From: Paraburkholderia rhizosphaerae
GTDB taxonomy: Bacteria > Pseudomonadota > Gammaproteobacteria > Burkholderiales > Burkholderiaceae
Assembly: GCF_004366595.1 (NCBI RefSeq)
Contig: NZ_SORE01000018.1
Location: forward strand, 62,001-126,000
Length of the DNA stretch: 64,000 bases
Direction of reading: 5' to 3'
The position numbers and the translations under genes are program-made. Each line of letters starts with the position of its first letter. Within the stretch, counting starts at the first letter, position 1. Below are positions 8,454 to 17,329 of this stretch, piece by piece. The notes beneath the pieces are model-generated. The model worked only from the letters and a program-made list of their open reading frames with translations, was not told the origin of the DNA and ran no database searches.

Positions 8454-9350
8454 ATGGTGCAGCGACTGGATGTTGAGTTTGAAGCAGACGGAGGCGTCAG
8501 ACTGCGGGCCTGGCTGTTCGTGCCGTCCAGCAATGGCACGCTCCGGCCCGCGATCTCGATGGCGCACGGATATGCGGGTACCCGGGAGCATGGCATTGAG
8601 GGTTTTGCCCGTGCGTTCGCCGACGCCGGTTTCATCGTGTTGCTTCACGATCACAGAGGGTTCGGCGCGAGCGAAGGCGAACCAAGGCACGACATTGATC
8701 CATGGCGGCAGATTGCCGACTGGCGGCGCGCACTTTCGTTTCTCGAATCGTGTGAAGGAGTCGACCCCGCGCGGATCGGCCTATGGGGTACCAGCTACGC
8801 CGGCGGCCACGCGCTCGTGCTGGGCGCGACCGATCGCCGTCTTCGCTGCGTGGTCGCGCAAGTGCCGACCATCAGCGGCTACGAGCAGGGGCTACGGCGG
8901 ATTCCACCCGAATTGACCGCGTCGATCGAGCAAGCATTTACCAACGACGAGCGCGCGCAGGCCCGGGGAGAGCCACCGATGCGACAGGCCATCGTCAGTG
9001 TCGATGCGGGCGTGCCGGCCGCGTATCGCACGAACGACGCGATGGACTTCTACCTGCAGCCGGTCCCCGAAGGCACCTGGGAAAACACGGTCACCCTGCG
9101 TTCGACCCGGGCCGCTCGAATGTACGAGCCGGGCGCGTGGATTTCGCGGGTGTCGCCAACGCCGCTGCTGATGGTCGTGGCGACCTACGACACGATCACC
9201 GTCACCGATCTCGCGCTAGCCGCCTATGAAAAGGCGTTGCAGCCGAAGCGCCTCGTGATGTTCCCCGGCGGACACTTCGACGGCTACGCGAAGTATTTCC
9301 GCGAGTCCAGTACCGCTGCGGTCGACTGGTTCCGCGAACATCTTTCATAG
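8454..9350 (+). CDS. Alpha/beta hydrolase
   Basis: This is a 298-residue hydrolase. It has the oxyanion region SMAHGYAGTREHG, the HDHRGFGASEG turn, the nucleophile elbow GTSYAGG (Ser near residue 114), and late Asp and His candidates around TYDTIT and GGHFDGY. The S15/BAAT-like look suggests an ester, amide or thioester substrate. AGGAG at 8441-8445 is eight bases from the ATG at 8454 but only two from the alternative GTG at 8448, so the ATG is preferred. It stands between two secreted NTF2-like genes and an enoyl-CoA hydratase; the hydratase starts 15 bp after it, so they are cotranscribed. A catabolic role for the cluster is inferred. Confidence 0.82.
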   Translation: MVQRLDVEFEADGGVRLRAWLFVPSSNGTLRPAISMAHGYAGTREHGIEGFARAFADAGFIVLLHDHRGFGASEGEPRHDIDPWRQIADWRRALSFLESCEGVDPARIGLWGTSYAGGHALVLGATDRRLRCVVAQVPTISGYEQGLRRIPPELTASIEQAFTNDERAQARGEPPMRQAIVSVDAGVPAAYRTNDAMDFYLQPVPEGTWENTVTLRSTRAARMYEPGAWISRVSPTPLLMVVATYDTITVTDLALAAYEKALQPKRLVMFPGGHFDGYAKYFRESSTAAVDWFREHLS

Positions 9351-9365
9351 CCCACGGAGGCGCAC

Positions 9366-10154
9366 ATGTCTCATCTGTTTTTAGACGTCTCAAACCAGGT
9401 CGCGACCATCAGCCTCGATAACCCACCGCAGAATCGTCTCGCCGAGCAGATGATCGGCGAACTGCAAGAGGTTTTGACAGCCATAAGCCGCAGCGATGCT
9501 CGCGCCGTCCTGCTGCGCGCCGACGGGCCTGATTTCAGTTTCGGTGGCGACATCCTTCCATGGGACGGGATGTCGAACGCAGAACTACGGTCGCTGTTCG
9601 AGCGTTACCTGAGCGCGTTCAACCGCTTCGAGCGCCTACCGCTTCCCGTTATCGCGGCTGTTCAAGGACTGTGCTTCGGTGGCGGTCTGGAACTCGCGCT
9701 TCGCGCCGACATCGTCTTCGCCGGCGAATCTGCCCGATTCGGCCATCCCGAGCAGACGCTGGGAATCGCAACGATGCTGGGCGGAATCTATCGGGTAGCG
9801 CAGCAAGCGGGTCGATTCCTTGCCGCTGAATGGGCGTTCACGTCAGAACCGGTGCGAGCGGACACGATGGAGCGGTTTGGCGTCGTGAATCGCGTCGTGC
9901 CGGACCGCGACTTGCTTGAGCAGGCCAATGCTTTCGCTTTGAAATTGGCCAAGGGCCCGACGCGAGCCCATGCTGCACACAAGGCACTGCTTCGCAGCTG
10001 GGCTACCGGCGGCGTCGATGCGGCAGATGACGCGCTGTTCGACATTGCGATGCCGCTCTTTGATACGGAGGACGCGAAGGTCGGGCTCACCTCCGCTATC
10101 AAGGCCGCCAACGCGGGAAAGCCACGGCCTGCTGTCGAATTCAAAGGCCGCTAG
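9366..10154 (+). CDS. Enoyl-CoA hydratase/isomerase family protein
   Basis: This is a 262-residue crotonase-fold protein. It shows the N-terminal strand motif ATISLDNPPQNRL, the first oxyanion segment FSFGGDI, and the central VQGLCFGGGLELALRADIVF with the following FGHPEQTLGI. Family members bind acyl-CoA thioesters and hydrate, isomerise or hydrolyse them. The position equivalent to one catalytic Glu falls in the PEQTLG segment, but I cannot confirm the second, so hydratase versus another crotonase activity is open. It is the last gene of the run 7322-10154 and follows the hydrolase by 15 bp. GGAG precedes its ATG. Confidence 0.87.
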   Translation: MSHLFLDVSNQVATISLDNPPQNRLAEQMIGELQEVLTAISRSDARAVLLRADGPDFSFGGDILPWDGMSNAELRSLFERYLSAFNRFERLPLPVIAAVQGLCFGGGLELALRADIVFAGESARFGHPEQTLGIATMLGGIYRVAQQAGRFLAAEWAFTSEPVRADTMERFGVVNRVVPDRDLLEQANAFALKLAKGPTRAHAAHKALLRSWATGGVDAADDALFDIAMPLFDTEDAKVGLTSAIKAANAGKPRPAVEFKGR

Positions 10155-10292
10155 CCCCGCGCGCAAAGCATTTGCCGCGACCATACATGTTGTCGAACGC
10201 TGAGCGTCCACGACACGGCGGACCTATCGAACCAACTTCCGGGCACGCGTTGTGCAACACGTCTGCAATACGCGTGCATGGAGCCTGCCGAC

Positions 10293-11429
10293 ATGATGTT
10301 GTGGAAGCACTGCCTCGCCGCGGCTTTGGCCGCCGCTGCCGCCGCATTCGTGCCGGCGCGCGCGCAGACGCAGGTACAAGGTGTGGTGCGGCCTGAGGCG
10401 CCCGCCTCGCAGCCTGCGGCTCCGGCGTCGCCACCGGTGATACACGCCGTTCCGCTGCATCCTTCCGCGTCGGCACCCCGGCCCGCTCAGTCGCAGCAGC
10501 CTGCTGAAAAGCCGGTTGAAAAACCTGAAGAAAAGGCCGCGGGTAAGCCTGTCGAAAAGCCGGTTGAAAAACCAGCGGAAAAGGCCGCTGAAAAGCCCGT
10601 TGGAACGCCCGCCGAAAAACCCGCTGAAAAGCGTGCGCAGAAACCCGCTGAAAAACCGGCTCGCAAGCCCGCGCAAAAGCGTGCGCATGAGCCCACTCCA
10701 AAGACGCCTGCGCCGCCTACCGTGCAGCGAACGCCCCCGATCCTGCCGGTGCCGACGCCGCAACCCGAGGAGCCCGCGCCCACACCTCAGCCCTATGCAG
10801 CACCCTCGCCGGCACCGCAGCCCCACACACAACCCGCGCCCGTGCCACAGCCGTATGCAGAGCCAGCGCCGGTACCGCAGCCGCCGCACCCGCAGCCGAC
10901 CCCGGCGCCACAGCCGTATGCAGAACCCGCGCCGGCGCCGCAGCCTTATGCACAACCCGGCGCACGACCAGGCGAACAAGCCGGCGCACAACCGGGCGCA
11001 CAACCCGTCGTGAACTGGACGCTGCAGGTGATCCGCAACGGTCAGCAAATCGACTCATTCGATGGCACGAGCGCGGTCGGGCAGACCCGGACGAACCGGC
11101 ATCACAAGGTGGTCACGCATAACGTCGGCTGCAAGAACGAACCCGCGGGCAGCATCGACCTGCAGCGCACCATCACGGTCACGCCGCTGCGGGTGGACCC
11201 GAGCGGCCCGGTGCTCGCGATCGACGCGCACGAAACCGTCGAGAGCGACACCGCTCGCATGACCCGGAGCGGTTGCAAGCTGCCGCCACAGCCAAGCCAG
11301 GTGCACGCGATCCATCCGGGACTGATCGTGCCGTCGGGTCAATGGGTCAGCTGGCAAATCGTCAACCAGGATCCTTCACTGCTGTACCGTGTACGCGCGA
11401 GCGTCGCGCCGGCGGCCGCGCAGCAGTAA
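10293..11429 (+). CDS. Secreted Lys/Pro-rich repeat protein with C-terminal beta domain
   Basis: This is a 378-residue protein with a signal peptide (MMLWKHCLAAALAAAAAAFV, then PARAQ). It has three parts. About residues 70-130 are imperfect AEKP/VEKP/KKP-like repeats, strongly basic. About residues 150-240 are proline-rich repeats of the type APQPYAEP. The last 140 residues are free of repeats, look beta-rich and carry two cysteines (HNVGCKNE and RSGCKLP). The ATG at 10293 is chosen because GGAG lies nine bases upstream and the signal peptide starts there; an ATG at 10278 would add five residues. The repeats resemble a TonB-like periplasmic or wall-spanning spacer. I do not recognise the C-terminal domain. 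It appears to be a single-gene unit. Confidence 0.75.
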   Translation: MMLWKHCLAAALAAAAAAFVPARAQTQVQGVVRPEAPASQPAAPASPPVIHAVPLHPSASAPRPAQSQQPAEKPVEKPEEKAAGKPVEKPVEKPAEKAAEKPVGTPAEKPAEKRAQKPAEKPARKPAQKRAHEPTPKTPAPPTVQRTPPILPVPTPQPEEPAPTPQPYAAPSPAPQPHTQPAPVPQPYAEPAPVPQPPHPQPTPAPQPYAEPAPAPQPYAQPGARPGEQAGAQPGAQPVVNWTLQVIRNGQQIDSFDGTSAVGQTRTNRHHKVVTHNVGCKNEPAGSIDLQRTITVTPLRVDPSGPVLAIDAHETVESDTARMTRSGCKLPPQPSQVHAIHPGLIVPSGQWVSWQIVNQDPSLLYRVRASVAPAAAQQ

Positions 11430-11584
11430 CCGGCAACACGGGACGATCACATCGACCGGAACTCCGTCATCGATGCGCGGTGCTCGCCACGCGTTTGCGT
11501 TCCGTTCATCGCTTCGTTCGCTTCATGCGTTGCGGAACGACTGTGTAGAACGGTCTGAACGGTCACCGGGATGCGCTGACCGCG

Positions 11585-14500
11585 TCACGCCACCGGCAGC
11601 CCCTCGTCCTCGCTCGACGGCGCGCGTGCGATCTCCCCGCGCGGCAGAACGAGTCGAAAAATAGCGCCATGCGGCGCGTTCGCGCTCGCGCACAGCCGGC
11701 CGCCGTGCGCCTCGGCGATCGCACGGCAAATCGACAAACCCATGCCGAGGCCATTCTGCTTCGTCGTGTAGAACGGATCGAAGAGGCGCGTGACCTCCAC
11801 CGGCGGCAGTCCCGGGCCAGAATCCCGTACAGCGATCGTCACGTCATTCGATGTGTCCACAGCGGTGCTGATCTGCAATTCGCGCAATCCGACGCCGCGC
11901 GCGCTCATCGCTTCAATCGCATTGACGATCAGGTTGAGCATCACCTGCTGCAACTGCACGCGATCTCCGAGCACCGGCGGCAGCCCGTCGCCGAGCACCG
12001 TCAGTACCGAGACTTCGTGCTTCGCCGCTTCGCCCTGCGTCAGCTCGATTACTTCGCGCACCGCCTCGTTGATGTCCACCTGGTCCTTGCGCGGCGGCGC
12101 TTTCTTGACCAGATTGCGAATGCCGCTCACGATGCCGCCGGCCCGCATCGCCTCATTGACGATGTACTCGAGCGCCTGCCTGACCTCCTCGACATTTGCC
12201 GGCTTTGCGTCCAGCCAGCGTAACGCAGCGGATGCGTACGTTGCCGTCGCGGAGATCGGTTGCTGCACTTCATGAGCGATCGATGCGGTCAGTTGCCCCA
12301 TCGTCGCCGCGCGGTTCAGGTGCGCGAGTTCCATCTGTACTTCGCGATAGCGCCGCTCGCTCACGCGCGCTTGCGCTTCGGCCCGTTTGCGCCCGGTCAG
12401 ATCGAGTACGAACCCGACACCTTCGCTGCGCGCTGCTTCGAACATCGCGAGACCGATCAGCACCGGCACGCGGCTGCTGTCCTTCCTGAAGTATTCCTTT
12501 TCGAAGGGCTGCAATATTCCCGTTGTCTTAAGCTGCTCGGTGCGCTGAACGTCGCTGTCCCGCCATTCTGGCGGCGTCAGGTCCGTCCAGCGCATCCGCC
12601 CGGATACCAGGTCTTCGCGGTCATGGCCGACCATGCGAAGAAACGCTTCATTGGCCTCCAGGATGCGCCCGTCAAGATCGAAGATGATGATCCCGACAAT
12701 GTTGGCATCGACGAGGCGCCGGATCCGCGCTTCGCGTTCCGCGAGATCGCGGTACAAGCGGGCATTCTCCAGCGTGATAGCGGCCTGCGAAGCCAGCAGT
12801 TCGAGCACGCTCACACGCTCCGGCGTGAACGCGCGGGTGGCCAGATTGTTCTCCAGATACAGCAGCCCAATCAACGCGGAGCGCCGCATCAACGGCAGGC
12901 ACAACACGGACTTCGGCTGTCGGCTGACCACATGGTCGTCCGCCGAAAAGGGGTTGGCTTGTGTCGCGTCGTCGAGCAACACCCGCTCCTGGCTGCGCTG
13001 CACGTAGTTGACGATCGAGCCTGGCCAATCCGGCCCGCGCGCGGCCGACTGGGGGAGTGATGCCGCGGGCGCGGGCGGGTTCAGGTATTGCCGCACATGA
13101 ATCGCTTTCTGCTCGACGCTCGCCTCGGCCACGAGGTCCGCGCGCTCGTCGCGCACGAGCAGCAACTGACCAGTCTGCGCACCCGCGGTTTCGAGCAGGA
13201 TATGCATCAACGTATCGATCAGGTCCTCGAGCACGATTTGACCGGAGATCGCCTGCGACGCTTTGGTCACCGACAGCAGGTCCAGTTGCGCGCCATCGCC
13301 GGGCGCAGTCGCATGCGATACCGACGCTTCGCGCAACGGCGACATCCGCGCGTCGAGTTGCGCGACTTTGCCATGCGCGCCCAAACGCGCGAAACAACCG
13401 CGCGCCTCGTCAAGGTGCGCGCGCGCAGCGGTCGCCCATCCGCGCGCCACACATAATCCCGCGGCCAGTTCGTGCGCGACACCTTCGTTCAGCGTGAAGC
13501 CGTGCTCGCGCCCTGAAGCAATCGCCCTCTCGTATAGACCCATTGCATCGCTATCGCGCCCTTCGATGCGGGCGATCTCGGCCAACACCAACGCATGCCT
13601 GCCGGCGTAAGTCGGCGGATGCGTGTTCGCCCACGCGCGCAGTTGCTCCTCATGGGAGCTGAGCAGTTCACGCCACGCGCGCTGCCCGCCGGACGGCGCG
13701 CTTTCAAAAAGCGCCGCTACCGTCAGCGCGGTGTAGTAAAAGTACTCGACCAGCTCGACCTGATCGAAGAGCGCCCACAAACGCGGTTCCGCCTGTTTGG
13801 ACGCGGCAAGTGCGGCCGCGTAATCGCCCGCCAGAAACCGCGCTTGCAGCTTGGTGACCCAGTACCAGCAAATCATCATCGTCATGCGGTCGTCGGTTAG
13901 CTGCGCCTCGAACGCGGCCTCGTCGAACTGCGCGTCGCTAAACGTGGCGAGGTTCGCGGTCCGGCCCTGCAGTGCCGCGATCAGGCGTTGCTGAGCGACG
14001 ATCACGTCTTCGATGTCGCGAAACCGGGCTTTTCGCACGAAGTCGAGACCGCTCTGCGACTCGCGCCACACCGCATCGAGCGGATCGTTGCGCAGCAGCA
14101 GGGTCGTGTTGATCTGAAACGTGCTGTAGCAAGCGAACGTCAGCGTCCCTGTCTCGATCGCGGAACGAACGGCGGCCCGGTGAAACTCGATCGCATCGCC
14201 GACCGGCTCGGTCCACACGCAAACCCGTCCCATCGAGTGCTGGACCATCGCGCGGTAAGCGACGAAGCTGTGCTTTTCCGCGAGGTCATATCCGACTCGC
14301 GCGAAACGATAACCGTCGCGGTAGCGGCGAAACACCGGCCCAAGCGTGAAGCCCAGAAAACCGCACGCATGCGCGCAATTGCCGCTCGTCCCATGATGCA
14401 CGCTAATGTTCACCATGCGGCACAACAGCAGGCAAAACAGATGGACGTCGGTGATGTACGCGGCTTCTAGCAGCGTCGAAAAGAGACGCATCGTGGTCTG

Positions 14501-17176
14501 CAGTTCCGGATCGGTCATCAGCGGAAGGTCGATCAGGCTCTCAATCGGCTGCTCGCCGAGATTGCGCCATACCGTGTCATATTCGGCCTCGACCTGTTGC
14601 TGGGTCGGATGCGCGGGAAAGTCGATACCGAACAGTCGCAGGCACGTGAGCCCGTGATCGACCGCCAGCGGATTCTCCGACTTCACGATATGCAGCAGCA
14701 CCTTGCGTTCATAGACAGCCGCCACATCGATTTTCGATGCGCCACGCTGCAGTAGCTCCGCGATCAGCTGCTCGGCCTGAGCGAACTCGCCGGTCAGATA
14801 CGCGCACTCCGCGCGCTCGAGGCGCAGGCTGAACATCAGCCGATACTGAGTGTCCCAATCGCTGTCGTCGAACAATGCGATACCGGCTGCCAGATAAACG
14901 CTCGCCGACGCGTACGCTGCCGACACTTTGGCCCGGTGCCCCGCACGCAGATCGAGCGCCGCCACCTGCGCTTTCTCGTCGCGCCCGATCACAAGCGCCG
15001 CGCCCCGGTTGTACTGGTTCGCGACGTCGAACACGTGCTCGGCGAGTTCTTCCGCGTTGAGATTCGCCAGCAGGGTGCGGCCGATGCGCAGGTGCGCTTC
15101 GGCACGGTCCGCTTCGGGGATCAGCGAGTAGGCAGCCTGCTGGATCCGGTCATGCAGAAACTTGCCGGTGCCGTTGCTGCAAACGATCAAGCTGGCGCGC
15201 ACGGCCGTGGCCAGACCTTGCTCGGACTCGGAGAGACTCAAGCCGTGCCGGTCCTGCGTCGCGGCATGCCCGCTGACGAGCGCGAGATGCCGCAAATCGA
15301 ACGTGTTGCCCAGGCACGCGGCCAACTGCAGTGTTTGTTGCGCGGCGCGTGGCAGTTGCCGCAGCTTGTCCACCATCAGGTCGACGACGTTGTCGGCAAA
15401 GTCCCTCGCATTGATCTGTGCGAGGTCCCACTGCCAGCCACGCTGCTGCGCGTCGCGCCGCAACAGGCCCTCCTTGTGGAGCGCATCGAGAAACTGGATA
15501 AAGAAGAACGGGTTACCCTGGGTGCGCTCGCAGACGAGCCGCGTCAGCGGCTCATAGGTGACAGGCGACGCATGAAGCGTGTCGGCCACCAGCTGATTCA
15601 GATGGACGTCCGTCAGCGGCGCGAGCCTGACGTCGATAACCGGCGCGCCGCTGTCGCGGATCGTCGCGAACACCGTCATTAACGGATGCGCGGCGCTCAC
15701 TTCATTATCGCGGTATGCGCCGATCAATAGCAGATAGCGCGTGTCCGGGTGCGTGAGCAGATGCTCGATCAAAGCAAGGCTCGCCGCATCGATCCATTGC
15801 AGGTCGTCGAGGAACAGGACTAGCGGATGGTCCTCGCTCGTAAACACCGTGACGAATTGCCGGAACACCATGCGGAACCGGTTCTGCGCGTCGGTCGGCG
15901 GCAACGCGGTCACCGGCGGTTGCGGACCGATAATCAGCTCGACCTGCGGCAGTACGTCGACGATAAGCTGGCCGTTGACACCGACTGCCGCCTGGATCTG
16001 TTGACGCCATCCGGCGACCCGCGCCTCGCTTTCGGCGAGCAGTTGCTGCACCAGTTCGCGAAAAGCCTGCGTGAGCGTCGCATACGGCACATCGCGCTGG
16101 TACTGATCGAACTTGCCCGCAATGAAATAGCCATGCTTCGCGAAGATCGGCTTGCGTACTGCGTCGACCAGCGTCGACTTGCCGATGCCCGAGTATCCCG
16201 ACACGGTCGCCAGCGCGGCCTGTCCGGTGGCGACCATCTGCTCGAACGCGCCGAACAGACGCCCCGCTTCCGCGTCGCGCCCGTACAGTTTGTGCGGCAC
16301 CTGGAAGCGTGCCGGGACATCTTCGGCGCCCAGCGCAAACGCGTCGATGCGGCCCGCTGCTAGCCATTGCGCGAGACACTGGTCAAGGTCGGCGCGCAGA
16401 CCCTGCGCACTTTGATAACGGTCTTCCGGTAGCTTGGCCAGCAACTTCATCACGATGTCCGATACCGGTCGCGGCACGTCGGGTGCGATCCCGGCCGGCG
16501 GAACCGGCACACGGGCGATATGGCAATGCGTCCATTCGAGCGGATCGTTTGCCTGAAAGGGCAACTGGCCGCTTAGCATCCGATAGAGCAACACGCCCAT
16601 CGAATAGCAGTCGGTCCGGTAGTCGACCTGACGATTCATGCGGCCCGTTTGCTCAGGGGACACGTAAGCCCAATCGCCTGCGCAAGCGGTGGCGTCTTGT
16701 GCGGAGACGGCGCTCGATTCCTCCGCGGTCGCCATACTGAAGTCGACCATCAGGACCTTGCCGGTCTCGGGCTCGAACAGGATATTGGCAGGCCGGATAT
16801 CGCGATGGATCACCCGCGCGACGTCGATGCCCGCCAACGCGTCGGCCAGATGCTGACCGATGCGCAGGCAAAGCGCGAGGTCCAGGCGCGGCTGCTGATC
16901 CAGATGAATCTCAAGCGACTCCCCTGCGAAGTCCTCGAGGACCAGCGCGGAACGGCCACGCTCATCGATCAGCGCAAGCGGTTTCGCAATACCCGCGACA
17001 TCCAACGATTGCAGCAGCTGGTATTCGCGCTTCAGACGAGCGGATTGGGCCGGGTCGGCATAGTCCGCGGCCAGCTTCACCAGCACTGACGTTCCATCCG
17101 TCAGGCGGCCGCGATAGAGGTCCGCGCTCGCTGTCGCGCCGATCCGGTCATTGATCTGACAGTTCGCGATGGTCAT
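11585..17176 (-). CDS. Ser/Thr kinase - AAA ATPase - GAF - PAS - histidine kinase fusion
   Basis: This 1863-residue protein joins two kinase types. Residues 1-270 are a Ser/Thr kinase with Lys34, IHRDIRPAN (123-131) and DFS (145-147) in place of DFG. Residues 290-700 are a STAND/AAA-like ATPase with Walker A GYSGIGKST (327-335) and Walker B LVLFLDD (451-457). A helical, TPR-like region follows to about 1300, then GAF (about 1320-1490) and PAS (about 1500-1600) domains. The end is a histidine kinase with His1635 in HEVQQP, an N-box with NLIVN near 1748, DSGPG (1785) and GLGMG (1809). There is no membrane segment or receiver domain. Relatives are large sensor kinases common in Burkholderia and cyanobacteria. 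No response regulator gene is adjacent, so its output is unknown. A fragment of a relative is at the left edge. Confidence 0.93.
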   Translation of the reverse strand: MTIANCQINDRIGATASADLYRGRLTDGTSVLVKLAADYADPAQSARLKREYQLLQSLDVAGIAKPLALIDERGRSALVLEDFAGESLEIHLDQQPRLDLALCLRIGQHLADALAGIDVARVIHRDIRPANILFEPETGKVLMVDFSMATAEESSAVSAQDATACAGDWAYVSPEQTGRMNRQVDYRTDCYSMGVLLYRMLSGQLPFQANDPLEWTHCHIARVPVPPAGIAPDVPRPVSDIVMKLLAKLPEDRYQSAQGLRADLDQCLAQWLAAGRIDAFALGAEDVPARFQVPHKLYGRDAEAGRLFGAFEQMVATGQAALATVSGYSGIGKSTLVDAVRKPIFAKHGYFIAGKFDQYQRDVPYATLTQAFRELVQQLLAESEARVAGWRQQIQAAVGVNGQLIVDVLPQVELIIGPQPPVTALPPTDAQNRFRMVFRQFVTVFTSEDHPLVLFLDDLQWIDAASLALIEHLLTHPDTRYLLLIGAYRDNEVSAAHPLMTVFATIRDSGAPVIDVRLAPLTDVHLNQLVADTLHASPVTYEPLTRLVCERTQGNPFFFIQFLDALHKEGLLRRDAQQRGWQWDLAQINARDFADNVVDLMVDKLRQLPRAAQQTLQLAACLGNTFDLRHLALVSGHAATQDRHGLSLSESEQGLATAVRASLIVCSNGTGKFLHDRIQQAAYSLIPEADRAEAHLRIGRTLLANLNAEELAEHVFDVANQYNRGAALVIGRDEKAQVAALDLRAGHRAKVSAAYASASVYLAAGIALFDDSDWDTQYRLMFSLRLERAECAYLTGEFAQAEQLIAELLQRGASKIDVAAVYERKVLLHIVKSENPLAVDHGLTCLRLFGIDFPAHPTQQQVEAEYDTVWRNLGEQPIESLIDLPLMTDPELQTTMRLFSTLLEAAYITDVHLFCLLLCRMVNISVHHGTSGNCAHACGFLGFTLGPVFRRYRDGYRFARVGYDLAEKHSFVAYRAMVQHSMGRVCVWTEPVGDAIEFHRAAVRSAIETGTLTFACYSTFQINTTLLLRNDPLDAVWRESQSGLDFVRKARFRDIEDVIVAQQRLIAALQGRTANLATFSDAQFDEAAFEAQLTDDRMTMMICWYWVTKLQARFLAGDYAAALAASKQAEPRLWALFDQVELVEYFYYTALTVAALFESAPSGGQRAWRELLSSHEEQLRAWANTHPPTYAGRHALVLAEIARIEGRDSDAMGLYERAIASGREHGFTLNEGVAHELAAGLCVARGWATAARAHLDEARGCFARLGAHGKVAQLDARMSPLREASVSHATAPGDGAQLDLLSVTKASQAISGQIVLEDLIDTLMHILLETAGAQTGQLLLVRDERADLVAEASVEQKAIHVRQYLNPPAPAASLPQSAARGPDWPGSIVNYVQRSQERVLLDDATQANPFSADDHVVSRQPKSVLCLPLMRRSALIGLLYLENNLATRAFTPERVSVLELLASQAAITLENARLYRDLAEREARIRRLVDANIVGIIIFDLDGRILEANEAFLRMVGHDREDLVSGRMRWTDLTPPEWRDSDVQRTEQLKTTGILQPFEKEYFRKDSSRVPVLIGLAMFEAARSEGVGFVLDLTGRKRAEAQARVSERRYREVQMELAHLNRAATMGQLTASIAHEVQQPISATATYASAALRWLDAKPANVEEVRQALEYIVNEAMRAGGIVSGIRNLVKKAPPRKDQVDINEAVREVIELTQGEAAKHEVSVLTVLGDGLPPVLGDRVQLQQVMLNLIVNAIEAMSARGVGLRELQISTAVDTSNDVTIAVRDSGPGLPPVEVTRLFDPFYTTKQNGLGMGLSICRAIAEAHGGRLCASANAPHGAIFRLVLPRGEIARAPSSEDEGLPVA

Positions 17177-17303
17177 TGCGTCCCCCTTTGTTCCGCTAGC
17201 GACTACGGCGAGACCTGTGCGTTGCGTTCCCCATATTGCCCAAAAGGCAGGTCCGGATGCGTGCTGGCCAGTATCGTCACCTGGGTGTCCGCAACGACTT
17301 GAT

Positions 17304-17316
17304 GACTAGTCTAGTC
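17304..17316. promoter_or_regulatory. 13-bp palindrome upstream of the large kinase gene
   Basis: GACTAGTCTAGTC is a perfect inverted repeat (6-bp arms around one base). It lies 127 bp upstream of the kinase start codon, in the 153-bp gap after the AraC stop. TetR-type operators often look like this, but no TetR gene is near, so the binder is unknown. Confidence 0.35.
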
Positions 17317-17329
17317 GGTCGTCAATCAG

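Noticed and set aside
10500..10990. Repetitive stretch considered as a CRISPR-like or satellite array
   Set aside because: Period and sequence follow the codons of the secreted protein (AEKP and PQPYAEP units) with no unique spacers.
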